A stretch of DNA of 64,000 nucleotides from Carallia brachiata (GCA_021464245.1 JADCRB010000035.1:2972469-3036468), one strand, 5' to 3'; positions 40,395-51,495 are shown, counted from the stretch's first letter. The notes: a model not told the origin generated them from the sequence alone. Program-made: numbers and translations.

Positions 40395-40716
40395 ATAAGA
40401 GTGTGTTTGGAGTGCAAAGAAATGAGGGAAAAGGAGGAGAAAGGAAGAGAAAAAGAAAAAAAGTGAAGAGAAAATAAAATTGTTTAGAGTGGTAAAAAAA
40501 ATTGAGAAAAAAAAGTAAGTAAAAAAAAAGATGAATAGTAATTTGTGAGAAAAAAAGTAGAGAAAAAATAAAGTTGTTTGGAGTAGTAGAAAAAGGTGAG
40601 AGACAGAAAGTATGGTAAAAGAAAATGAGAATAATAATTTTTAAGAAAAAAGTGGAGAGAAAATAAAATTATTTAAAATAATATAAAAAATAAAAATAAA
40701 TAAATAAATAATAATT
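40395..40716. repeat. Dispersed repeat with about 95-bp internal period, copy 3
   Basis: It begins GTGTGTTTGGAGTGCAAAG. The G(T)TTRGAGT-type block recurs at 40482 and 40576, and a degenerate version at 40671, giving a period near 95 bp. Confidence 0.68.
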
Positions 40717-43700
40717 ACATTTTTCTTCTTCTTTTAATTTTCTTTGGCATCTCAGACATAAGATAATAAGATAATAGACATAAGATAATAGGCCGTGGAA
40801 ATGGATATGTTACTGGTGGTGGTCTTAGAAAAGACGAATTGGTCTCCCTTAATCAAATTAAAGAGGGGCTGACAGGTGGCCCTATTTTGAAAAGCAATGA
40901 AACGTCCATGGGCTACCTGACCGAGGCTGCAAAGTCACAACAAGCGTCAACCGGGCTGATTTTTTTTTTTTTTTTCAAAATCAAAATTTTCGTCAAAAAT
41001 TATTTAATGTGTATCACTGCTATTCCAAATGTACCTGTTGCTTAGAATGAGTAACAAATCATTTTTAAATTTTTTACCAATTTTGTTACACGTTCGAAGC
41101 AGTCTTGTTATACATTTAAAGTGGTTGTTTACATATCTAATCATTTTTAACGAAAATTTGAACTTTCAAAAAGAAAAAACGAAGAAAAACATATTTTAAT
41201 ACCTCGGTCCATCAGCTTTTTTCCAAAGTCCATTACAGTCCGTCGGATCATAGGGACAAACACACCCGCGTCTCATACTCTTCTCTTGAATCTTTGATCG
41301 AATATTTTTGGGTTGGAATTGACTAAATGAGTGGCGTGGGAGCTAAAATGCCTTACTTTTGGTCGTTTCGTCCTATGGAAGACTACCCTTCAACACATTT
41401 TCTAAGAAGAAAGTTATTTTATTTCCTCAAGTTTATCAAAGTCGTTTTCAACCGCCAAACCTCATTATACTTTAGCTCCCTACCTTTAACATTTGGACAA
41501 AGTTATTTTCACCGGAAAATTTTAAAAATTTTTCATAATATATGAATTATGTGATATCAAACCTATTTTCGGAACCCCATTAGAACTACCGTAGATTCAT
41601 TGATATTATATACTTGTAAGACTTATCTACAGCATTGACTGGAAATAAATTGCCCCAAAAGTCAAGTCACTATAGGTCGGGAATATTCATTCAATACAAG
41701 TCAAGTCACCTGACAAAGTAGAAAATAACGGGAAGAGACAATTTCTAGAAGGCGGAACGGAGGTAGTTGCATTTTTCCTTTCAAGCAACTGCTAGAAGTC
41801 CACAATGGCAAGGAAATTGCCGACTGAGATTTAAAAATTTTGACAATTTCTCTATAATTCCGCCGAGTCAATTCCAAAGAAGGTGATGCATACTTTCACG
41901 ACAAGCTCTTATAAATGGTGGTCCAAGTTCTATGTGGGAACGATAAGGAGAGCAAGTGGACAAATTTGTGTCACTTAAGGGAATCAATGCGGCGTACAAG
42001 GCCGTTTACGTCGAAGTAATTGGTGGTTGAAGAAAATGGGATACAGTAACACAAACAGACAAACTGAGGTTCTAGCAAGAGATATATCCTCCTCATTTAA
42101 GATATATATTTGGAGAAATTGTCTGTTGGAAGAATAAAAGATATTTTAAAAGATTTAAATCTCATATAAAATAAAAAGTCAAGTAGTATTTAATAAAGAG
42201 TATATAAGGAGACTTAAATATCAAATGAGAAAGAAAAGTCAAGTGCTACTTAGAAAAAAAGTATATATATAGATATTAGAATCTCATATGGAATAAAAAT
42301 ATTATATATCATTTGTTTATAAACTAATATATGTCTTACATTTTCACAAAACAAAAAACCTATAAGAGGTATTGCACAACTCAGTCTCAGGTCCGATAAG
42401 AGTAGGCCTATACGATCACCCCCTGAATCTAATATTTTTTTAGGTAATTCAGACTTTTCAGTCAAATTAGTCGCTTTTGACTAGCCTTTTTTACTGTTGA
42501 AAAACTAACCCTTACAGCAGTTACAGCCATTTAATCACCATTATTCTGTCTATTATTCTCCTTTATAACCATTATTCATTTTTACAAACTTTAAAGGCTG
42601 AACCAGTATATATGTATCTCCTTCTTCTCTAGAAACAATCATTTTTTCAGATACTCTTCGTCTTACACATGCCTCTCCGCTGCATTTTACTAAATTAATC
42701 GAGATTAGAGTTATTTCTATTACCTTATTATTTAAAGTGCACATTAGTGGGAAGGTCTGTTGTATCTTGAGAGGGTAGCCGCTGCGACCTACTGAACAGA
42801 CTCGATTTGAATACGAGGACAAAAACTATTCTTAATTACAGTACTTTACAGGCTTTAGACAGTATTTCATATCATTTATTTATTTTATTTGCATTCATTT
42901 TCTATTAATTTTATTTATATATCCTAACATTGTCATCAAATGACAAAAACTTTGTGAGACATAATCAAAAGTTTGCATTTAAAAGTTTGCATTTTTTTCA
43001 CTAGCAACTTCACAATATATCGTAACCATATTTACTATTTGTACTCATTTTTTTTATGTAAATTTAATTTATTCATTATTTTATACTATTTACATTTATT
43101 TTATCATTTTTTTATTTTAAATAAATTTCACTTATTATTTGGTATAAAATTAATAATGAATAAGTTATATTTAAAGAAAAATTAAATTAAAAATCTCCAT
43201 AACCCCCATAACGCATTTATGTCATCACTATTTCGATCCGGCAAAAGATACTCTAGGCCAGATTTATGTGCAAAAATATCTTAGGCATAATGAGTCACAG
43301 CTACCAAAGTATTATATTTGCTTGAATGGAATATGATAGCTTGCCGACGAATAATAATATTGGAAATCTTTTTTTTTTTTTTTTTTGTTGAACTCCTAAC
43401 CTCACCTTTGTTGTAGGGTAATTTAGGTGTGATCACAAATTTTCTTTTGACCAATTTTCTTTAATTTTGTTCAAACTCTCCAACCGCAAAGATAGACTCC
43501 CACGTTAGTGTTACAAAAACAGTTCATGGGTGTGTTGCATCAAATAATTGAGGTAAATTTTCAACTCCCAGATTACCAGTTTTATTTCAGGACAGATACA
43601 CATACTAGAAAGTAGGAACAAAAAAATCTGACTGATATTTTTCATAATTTTTCCCTTCGGTCTAAAACAAAAAGTTACACAGTTTGTGCACGAAATGATT

Positions 43701-44580
43701 GCAAACATAGTTTTTTTTTTTTTTTTTTGTCCTTCATATATTAATTTTTATTAGATATCTGTAAACAAAAAAATTTTTCCACTACACTTTCTTTTTGATA
43801 TATTCGGAAAATAATTCTGAATTAATACAGCTCGTATTTTCGTTTTTCCTCTCTTAATATAGCTCGTATTAATGAAACGCACAATTATTATTATGATTGT
43901 TATTTTTGACTGATGTGCCTCACACAGCCTCAGGGATAAGCTAGAGTCATCCCAATATTGTTTCACCGAACAAAATTAGCAAAAGGACAAAAAAAGCTCC
44001 ATCCAATTCAATGAAACCACAAAGAAATTTAGATTATATAGCCTACAAAGTCCACAAGGTTGAAAATGGGAATACCACTTGACATCCTCTCCATGTCAAT
44101 CTCTGTCTTATTACATGTATAAGGGAAGGGATTGGACCATTTTGATAGCTAACTCCTTCTCCAAATTTGTCCCATTCAAAAACGTGACTTTGGAGAGGAC
44201 AATCACCACTCTATCGGATATACAGACAAAAGACAACGAAGTAAAGAAAGGAAAACGAAAAGGAAAAGTATCTCTTTGTCAGTTTCCATCAATATCAGGG
44301 TGAGTTTAACACGGAACCCTATTCAAAAGATATGACTTGCATTTGCTTTTGTCTCCTGCGTTTCATTTCTAGAATTTTTTTTTTTATGTGTAATTTAGGT
44401 CAAACTAAGAGTAAAACTTCAGTTATATCTCAAATATGACATATATCATTTAAAAAGTAATTAGAGCTAAGAATACTAAGAAAAGCAATACTACATAAAC
44501 AGCATTTATATATATACATGTGTGTGTGTGTGTTTTAAGTGAAGAGCATGAGAAAGTTATATTTCTGGATATCATGACAT

Positions 44581-44585
44581 GCGAT
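44581..44585 (+). repeat. Target-site duplication of element A, left copy
   Basis: GCGAT directly precedes the TG of the 5' LTR and is repeated directly after the CA of the 3' LTR (53756-53760). A 5-bp duplication is normal for Ty3/Gypsy integration. Confidence 0.93.
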
Positions 44586-45434
44586 TGTAAATGAAAAAAA
44601 AAAAAAAAAGAAAAGAAAAGTTGGCTTCTAGATAGTCATTGGTTAAAAAAAAAAAAAATCAAATCAATAGTCGGCGTTGCCAGCGCCGACAGTGGAAAAA
44701 TACGCCGACAGTGAAAAAATAATTTCAAAAGATTCCTTTCCCATGTAAATGTTCACATAGGAAAGGAACCCTATAAATAGGTCTTTGCCCCTCAATTCAA
44801 AACATATTTAGCAAATCTGTAAATAAAAAAATCCAGAGAATTTGAGAGAAAAAGAAAATTTTGAAAATCTCTCAAAAAAATTTCTTATTTTCTTACGTGC
44901 TTTTACTCTGCAGTATACTCTCCTAACTGCTTTTTGAGAGATATTTCAGGAGTAAGGTCCAAAAAATTTGCTGTTTCCATTTCTAAAGTTATTTTTAGAT
45001 TTATATTCTCCGATCGCCCTAAATCTGAATTTATGAGAATATAAATTTGAAAATATCAAATTACTATAAATCCGGCTGGGATTAAATCTCATATGACCCT
45101 CAGCAAAATCCAAACAACTCATCCGAGAACAAGTCCCTTCGAGTCTCGGTGAAATTCAAATCAGCTCAGATCAGATCTCTGCGATCCTTAACCGTAGTCT
45201 AAACGTCCAAATCAGATCCAGTTTCAGTTTACCCAGTTCAAGAAAAATCTGTGAAAATTATTTCTGTCAAGATCAAGCTCGTGCAGCCCTTGACGGAATC
45301 AAAAAAAGAACACTAATCGGAGGATCTACGGAGATCGACCCCACGTAAATTTTTTTTTATTTTATATTTTTATTTGTAATGTTTTTTTGTATTTTCGAGT
45401 TTAATTGTTTTAGCCTCGAAATTTACCCGTTACA
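44586..45434 (+). repeat. 5' LTR of element A
   Basis: It starts TGTAAATG and ends CCGTTACA. A TATAAATAG box is at 44772-44780. A GTCGGCGTTG/CAGCGCCGAC inverted repeat lies near 44665-44690; it is perfect in the 3' LTR but partly degraded and duplicated here. Confidence 0.93.
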
Positions 45435-45440
45435 AATTTT

Positions 45441-45458
45441 TGGCACGCTCGGTGGGAC
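45441..45458 (+). other. Primer-binding site of element A
   Basis: TGGCACGCTCGGTGGGAC begins 6 bp after the 5' LTR, and the same string occurs at this position in element B. The leading TGG pairs with a tRNA CCA end; I did not identify the tRNA. Confidence 0.8.
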
Positions 45459-45715
45459 ATCTTCACCTCTCATCTCTTATTCCTTAAAAAAAAAAAAAAC
45501 AAAAAAAAAGCAAAAAGAAGCAGCGGCGAAAAGAAAAAAGAAAAAAGAAAAAAAAAAGAAAAGAGCCGAGAAAAAGAAAAAAGAAAAAGAAAATAAGAGA
45601 AAAAGACAAAATAGAGAAAAAGACGAAAAAGTAAAAAAGTAAAAAGTAAAAAGTAAAAAAAAAGTTAAAAAAAAAAAAGAAAAGAAAATTTCCTGCAGGT
45701 ATCCAGCTTCATCAA

Positions 45716-46408
45716 ATGGCACTAAAGAAAAGTACAACCGAGGGTACCAACAAAAAGGCAACTACTCCACTGTCTACATCAACTACCCTACTCGGGTACA
45801 CGGGCCCACAAACCCGTGGATGGACACAGTTTCTTGTCACTCAAAAGTGTCCACAGACTCGCGCAAAGACAAGGTTCCTCGCCACCAACAAAATTAAAAT
45901 AGAAGACCTGCAGCTCACACAACAGTTACATTTCTCACGTGACTCCGCCACCAAACGGAGGAATCGATCATCTACCCCCACCGAAGTTAGGGGTGGAGCA
46001 TCAAATTTTATCCAACAACAGCAGAATCCGACCTATTCTGCACAAACGAACACAGAGGAAGAAGAAGATCCCTCTACTCTAGTCTTCTATAGAGCATCAA
46101 ATTCTGCTGAACAGCAAAATCCAACGCATTGTGCTGAAACAAGTCAGGAAAGATCAGACGGGCCCTCTACAACAGTCTTCCGTGGAGAACCATCTACCAA
46201 TGCTGAAGTCAGGTTGACCAACACCACCAGCATAGAAAAAATGTTTGTAGATTTAAACCGCGGATATTCACAGCTGATTAGCGGATATGCACAGTTGATT
46301 GAAGATGTGAAGGAATTAGGTCAGCAAATGGACAACGTCAACAAAGGGCATCACCAAGCCCAACCCACTGATGCAGTCAACCGCGAAGATCGTCCTCAAT
46401 CATCTTGA
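45716..46408 (+). CDS. Element A ORF1, unidentified 230-residue protein
   Basis: An uninterrupted frame occupies the position where gag would be expected, but no Retrotrans_gag or zinc-knuckle motif is visible. Residues 1-70 are basic and contain a repeated PQTR...FL(V/A)T segment. About 95-126 and 127-158 are an imperfect internal duplication (ASN...QQNPT...PST.VF). Residues 172-210 (including GYSQLISGYAQLIEDVKEL) could form a coiled coil. It could be a replaced gag, a gag N-terminus or unrelated cargo. I do not recognise the family. Confidence 0.5.
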   Translation: MALKKSTTEGTNKKATTPLSTSTTLLGYTGPQTRGWTQFLVTQKCPQTRAKTRFLATNKIKIEDLQLTQQLHFSRDSATKRRNRSSTPTEVRGGASNFIQQQQNPTYSAQTNTEEEEDPSTLVFYRASNSAEQQNPTHCAETSQERSDGPSTTVFRGEPSTNAEVRLTNTTSIEKMFVDLNRGYSQLISGYAQLIEDVKELGQQMDNVNKGHHQAQPTDAVNREDRPQSS

Positions 46409-46589
46409 TTTGGGGGCACAGTTTTTAGCCAATCGGACCAACAGAAGGACGAAAGTACCGACTCAGCTACAAGCTCATTTCCAAGTGGGATGGGTCATGT
46501 TTAGTTCGAAAAAAATGCTTCCATGTTATTAGGTTAGAAATGCATTTCGACCTGACCCAATAAAGCAGGTAAATTTCGAAACTACTGTT

Positions 46590-46701
46590 ATGTTAAAAAA
46601 AATAACAATAAAAATAAAAATAAAAAGAAAAAAAAATTCTCAAAAGAAAGGCAAAAAAAAAAAAAAAAAAATTCAAAAAAAAAAAAAAAAAAAAGATAAA
46701 A

Positions 46702-46736
<35 letters not shown>

Positions 46737-46870
46737 CTCAAAAACGCAAAAAAAAAAAAGAAAAAAAATAAAAAATTAAAAAAAAGGCCAAAAAATTCAA
46801 AAAAAGATTAAAAAAGAAGTGCAAAAAAAAAAAGCACAAAAAAGCCAAAAAAAAAAGAAAAAAAAAAGGT
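46590..46870 (+). repeat. A-rich low-complexity tract in element A
   Basis: Nearly pure A with scattered T, G and C, readable as a lysine-rich frame that is not credible as a protein. Similar tracts follow pol (50961-51055) and the gag of element B (58078-58140). Confidence 0.85.
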
Positions 46871-46899
46871 CTGAATCTCTTGTGCATTGTTAAAACCCT

Positions 46900-47315
46900 T
46901 CATCAAAATTCAAATTTATACTCGAGGGCAAATCTCAAATCCCGACTCAAAACCCAACAAAATTCAAAAGCCAAACATAAACTCGGCTAAATTCGGGCTT
47001 AAAGCCCAAATCCAAGTTTCAACTCAAAATTCAAATCCAGATTCGAGATAAAACTTTCACCCTGAATCAAAATCCAGCTCAACAACTCAACAAGCTGTTC
47101 AGAAGCTCAACTCAACAAGGAGCTCAGCAGCCCAACAGCTCAACAAACAACTCAACAAGTAGCTCAACAGCTCAACAAGTAGCTCAGCAGCTCAACAGCT
47201 CAAAAGCTGAACAGCTCAGTAGCTCACCAACTCAACAGCTCAACAAGCAGCTCAACAGCTCAACAAGTAGCTCAACAGTTCAGCAGATCCGCAGCTTCTC
47301 AGCTGAACAGCTCCA
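46900..47315 (+). repeat. CAAA/CCCAAATCC and AGCTCAACA spacer repeats
   Basis: The first half is degenerate AAAGCCCAAATCCAA-like repetition. From about 47070 it becomes degenerate AGCTCAACA units. Element B has the same succession at about 58155-58512. Purine/pyrimidine bias is strong and no credible coding frame exists. Confidence 0.8.
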
Positions 47316-47324
47316 CAACAAAGT

Positions 47325-47595
47325 ACTCCTGCCTCGCACGAGTATAAAAGGCGATAATCAATCGACCACAGTTCAGCACTCCTGCCTCGCACGAGTATAA
47401 AAGGCGACATCACAGTTCAGCACTCCTACCTCGCACGAGTATAAAAGGCGACATCACAGTTCAGCGCTCCTGCCTTGCACGAGCATAAAAGGCGACGCCA
47501 CAGTTCAACACTCCTGCCTCGCACGAGCATAAAAGGCGACACCACAATTCAACACTCCTGCCTCGCACGAGTATAAAAGGCGACAATACAACAAT
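47325..47595 (+). promoter_or_regulatory. Six-copy TATA-containing 44-bp tandem array upstream of pol
   Basis: Units start at 47325, 47378, 47422, 47466, 47510 and 47554. Each reads ACTCCTGCCTCGCACGAG then (T/C)ATAAAAGGCGAC; the spacing is 44 bp except for the first unit (53 bp). Four copies have an exact TATAAAAG box and two have CATAAAAG. Element B keeps about two units (58525 and 58569). Related TATA strings precede the homeobox ORF in both elements. A tandem core promoter is inferred; tandem minisatellite drift is the alternative. Confidence 0.55.
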
Positions 47596-47609
47596 GCAGA
47601 CCCTAACAG

Positions 47610-47757
47610 GTGAGAAGCAGCCACAGCCTGCCGAACTTTGCCTGTAGGAGGCTCCATCTGCAAGCACCATCCCATTCCTACACTATGTGTCGAACTCACA
47701 AAGTCTAGAAGGTTAGCCCCCTTTTCCCTTTTTTATTATTGTACTAATCTTAAATAG
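47610..47757 (+). other. Candidate leader intron before pol
   Basis: The donor AACAG|GTGAGA, branch-like GTACTAATC (47741-47749) within a T-rich stretch, and acceptor TTAAATAG bound 148 nt between the TATA array and the first pol ATG (47826). Tat-lineage Ogre elements are known to splice an intron in this general area. Here it is a prediction from the signals only. Confidence 0.4.
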
Positions 47758-47825
47758 GAGGAAGGACACACCCAACCTGAGTCAGAAGTGCTTCGAAGAC
47801 AGGCTTGTCCAATCAAACAGAAAAG

Positions 47826-50800
47826 ATGAAGTCAGGATCTCTGCATTACATGTCACTCAAGGAGGTCAATCTTGACTCTCCAGAAGATTTCCAACCTATA
47901 TTTGTATTAAGTCAATACAGGGACGTGTTCGCATGGAGTTACAAAGAAATGCTTGGACTTGACCCGAAGATTGCGGTGCATCGTCTAGCAGTAAAAAAAG
48001 GTGTTCGTTCTGTTAAGCAGCTACAACGACGGTTCCGCCCGGGACTCATTCTACAAATCGAGGAGGAGGTTAACAAACTGATCAATGCTGGTTTCATCTG
48101 AGAGGTCACATACCCAACTTGGATTGCCAACATAGTCCCGGTAAGAAAGAAAAATGGACAGTTAAGGGTATGTATTGATTTTCGAGATCTTGACAAGGCC
48201 TGTCCGAAAGATGACTTTCCATTGCCCATAACGGAGATCACAGTAGATGCAACAACGGGTCACGAAGCATTGTCCTTCATCGATGGTTCTTCAGGCTATA
48301 ACCAAATCAGAATGGCACCAGAAGACAAGGAGTTGACAGCATTTCGCACCCCAAAAGTTGTAAAGACTAAGAAGCGCAAAGACCACCTCGAGGATCTCAA
48401 GACGGTGTTCGAAAGACTTCGCAAGCATGAGCTTAAAATGAACCCTCTCAAGTGTGCATTCGGTGTCACATCAGGAAAGTTTCTTGGGTTCGTGGTGCGC
48501 CATCGTGAAATCGAAGTTGATCAGTCAAAGGTTGAGGCAATTCAAAAGATGCCTGAACCTAAAAACCTGCACGAACTGCAAAGTCTACAAGGAAAGCTGG
48601 CCTACATTCGCCGTTTCATCTCCAATTTAGCTGGGAGATGTCAACCTTTCCATCGGTTGATGAAGAAGGATGTCAACTTCGAGTGGGACGAAGCTTGCAG
48701 CAAAGCCTTTGAGAGCATAAAGAAGTACCTTTCCAATCCACCAGTCCTGGGAGCTCCAATTCAAGGAAAGTCGTTGATTCTCTACATTGCAGCGCAGGAA
48801 AGATCTTTGGGAGCCTTGCTTGCACAGGAAAACGAGCAGGGAAAGGAAGTTGCCCTGTATTACTTGAGCAGAACACTAAACGGTCCGGAGCTGAGTTATT
48901 CGCCCATTGAAAAGACATGTCTAGCACTGTTCTTTGCCATTGACAAGCTGAGGCACTACATGCAAGCTCACACGGTACGTCTCATTGCCAGAGCTGATCC
49001 TGTCAAATATATCTTATCTAGACCAATCTTGTCAGGACGACTTGCCAAGTGGGCAGTAATCCTACAAAGCTACGACATTGTCTACGTGCCTCAAAAAGCA
49101 GTCAAAGGACAAGCTCTAGCAGACTTCCTTGCAGATCACCCTATTCCGTCCGATTGGGAGTTCACAGATGATCTTCCAGATGAAGAGGTCTTTTACATTG
49201 AGACACTGCCACCATGGACGATGTTCTTTGATGGTGCAGCAAGGCGTGATGGTGCTGGTGCCGGCATAGTGTTTGTCACTCCTCAACGACAAATACTACC
49301 ATATGCTATCATTCTCGGTGAGTTATGTTCAAATAATGTTGCTGAATACCAGGCTTTGATCATTGGTCTTCAAATGGCTGTCGATATGAAGATTCCAACT
49401 ATAGAAGTCCATGGAGATTCCCAGCTCGTCATCAACCAACTTACAGGGTTGTATGACGTGAAGAAAGAGGACCTTGCGCCTTACCATCAACGTGCTCGAC
49501 AGCTAATGAATGAATTTGAAAGCATCACCTTGGAGCATGTGCCTCAACGAGAAAACACTCAGGCAACGCGTTGGCTAATCTAGCCACTTCTCTTGCAAAG
49601 TCAGAAATCTAGGCTACAGTTGTTGCCGGATGCCAGAAATGGATAGTGCCACAGAAGGATGATGAAGAAACTACAGCAGCCAACGCTGTATCTGTACGTC
49701 TCGCGGAGGACGAGGATTGGCGTCAACCAATCATTGACTACCTACAACGGGAAGCTGCCCGAAGATCGTCGTCATAAGACAGAAATTCAACGACGAGCTC
49801 CCCGCTATATATCAAGGATGCTCTGTATCGAAGGTCTTTTGATGGAGTTTTACTTCGTGCCTAGCATGAAGAGGCAAAACAGGCTCTCGCTGAAGCACAT
49901 TCTGGTGTTTGTGGCGGACATCAATCGGGGCCTAAGTTGCACTTCCAACTCAGAAGGATGGGATACTACTGGCCAACCATGGTACGTGATTCCATTGAGT
50001 TTGCTAAAACTTGTCAAGCTTGTCAATTTCATGCCAATTACATACATCAACCACCGGAGCCACTGCATCCAACTGTCTCATCCTGGCCCTTTGAAGCTTG
50101 GGGTCTCGACTTAGTGGGGCCCTTGCCAAAGTCATCCCTAGGTCACCTGTACATCCTCGCAGCAACCGACTACTTCTCAAAATGGGCTGAAGCCATTCCA
50201 CTTAGAGAGGTAAAGAAGGAGCATGTTGCCAATTTCATCCGGACTCAGCTGATCTATCGCTATGGAGTCCCTCGATTCATCATCACTGATAATGGTAAGC
50301 AGTTCTACAACAGCTTAATCGACAAGCTCTGCGAGAAGTTCAAGTTCAAGCAGTACAAGTCATCCATGTACAATGCCCCAGCAAATGGCTTGGCTGAAGC
50401 ATTCAACAAGACCTTATGCAACCTGTTGCGGAAGGTAGTCTCTAAATCCAAAAGAGATTGGCATGACAGAATTCCGAGGCATTATGGGCGTATCGTACAA
50501 CTTACCGGACTCCAACACAGGCGACGCCATACTCACTTGTCTACGGTGTCGAAGCAATACTGCCGTTGGAAACACAGATTCCATCTCTGCGCATGGCTGT
50601 TCTGGAAGGACTCACACAGGAGGAGAATGCTCGCCTACGTCTGGATGAGTTAGAAGCCCTCGATGAAAGGAGGCTCGAAGCACAACAGCAACTTGAGTGC
50701 TACCAAGCCCGGCTCACCAACACGTTCAACCGCAGGGTCCGCCCTCGATCTTTTCAAGTTGGAGACCTTGTTCTTGCAGTGCGACGGCCCATCAACATGA

Positions 50801-50952
50801 AGCATCGGCCTGGTGACAAGCTTACTTCCAAATGGGACGGGCCATACTTAGTGCAGGAGGCCTACACTCACAACGCTTACATGCTGTCAGACCAAGAAGG
50901 CGTCCGAATCGGCCCGATCAATGGTAAATTTCTGAAACAGTATTATGTGTAA
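47826..50952 (+). pseudogene. Decayed pol: RT, RNase H, second RNase H, integrase
   Basis: The RT N-terminal part starts near 47826, with a TGA stop at 48099-48101. RT continues to the RTPK/VVKTKK junction near 48355, where the segment bearing the YxDD catalytic motif is missing. The connection and RT-type RNase H follow to about 49150. A second RNase H with FFDGAAR, AEYQALI and HGDSQLV covers about 49210-49580. An apparent one-base deletion near 49564 shifts the frame. Further stops lie at about 49777 and 49867. Integrase keeps an HHCC-type finger (about 49880-50035), the D, D and E positions (DLVGPL, TDNGKQF, GLAEAFN) and a terminal GPY/F module (KWDGPYLV). Another frameshift falls near 50475. 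The domain order is Ty3/Gypsy. No protease is visible. The enzyme cannot be active as it stands. Confidence 0.9.
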
Positions 50953-50990
50953 ATATGTTTAAAAAAAATCAAAAAAAAAAAAAAAAAAAT

Positions 50991-51058
<68 letters not shown>

Positions 51059-51395
51059 CGGAAGTCCGATCTGAAAGTCCAAGCGAAAATCCAAACCCGA
51101 AAATCTAAGCCCAAACACTTGAGCCCAATTCAGAAAACTCAAAGCCCAACTCAAAAGCTTGAAAACTAAGTCCAGACTCAAAACTCAAACACTCAATCCA
51201 AATCCAAAAATCCAAATCCAAAACCCAAACACTCGACCCAAATCCAAAAATCCAAGTCTGGAAGCCCAAACACTCGACCCAAATCCAATCCAAAGCCCAA
51301 AACCCAAAAATTCCAAGTTCCAGACACAATCCAGAACCCAAGTTCAGAATCCAATCCAACTCGTGACCCGCATGAGTATAAGCTGTGAACGATCC
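50953..51395 (+). repeat. Poly-A and CCCAAATCC-type spacer
   Basis: A tract of about 95 A-rich bases follows the pol stop, then degenerate AAATCCAAAACCCAAACACTCGACC repetition to about 51360. No credible frame exists on either strand. Confidence 0.8.
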
Positions 51396-51400
51396 AAAAA

Positions 51401-51408
51401 TATAAAAA
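51401..51408 (+). promoter_or_regulatory. TATA element upstream of the homeobox ORF (element A)
   Basis: TATAAAAA is followed by CGACGGAGGG and lies 95 bp before the ATG at 51496. Element B has TATAAAAG followed by CGACGGAG at the same distance. The TATAAAA(N)CGAC core resembles that of the array before pol, suggesting one promoter module used more than once. Confidence 0.5.
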
Positions 51409-51495
51409 CGACGGAGGGTTTGAGTTTAAAACCTAGCATCAGTCTCAACCGATCTTCACCACAAGCCAGACCTTTGCTCCTTTGCCACAAGAAAG

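Larger units (their letters stand above)
34550..44580. other. Intergenic, repeat-rich, no supported gene
   Basis: AT-rich DNA without a supported coding frame. It includes two same-orientation copies of the 95-bp-period repeat, a G-box cluster at 36.0 kb and a minus frame at 37384-37602 with no recognised domain. Long poly-A or poly-T runs are frequent. Confidence 0.55.

Noticed and set aside
45379..45761. Lysine-rich and phenylalanine-rich frames on both strands
   Set aside because: They are the two readings of an A-rich tract behind the 5' LTR of element A.
46590..46811. 73-codon lysine-rich frame
   Set aside because: Nearly pure poly-A; not a credible protein.
47300..47600. CRISPR-like interpretation of the 44-bp array
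   Set aside because: The units are contiguous without unique spacers and lie inside a plant retrotransposon.
49659..50114. 151-codon frame overlapping the integrase
   Set aside because: Its residues do not resemble integrase; the true integrase frame is offset and carries the zinc finger and catalytic positions.
51105..51359. 84-codon tryptophan/leucine-rich minus frame
   Set aside because: Antisense reading of the CCCAAATCC spacer repeat.
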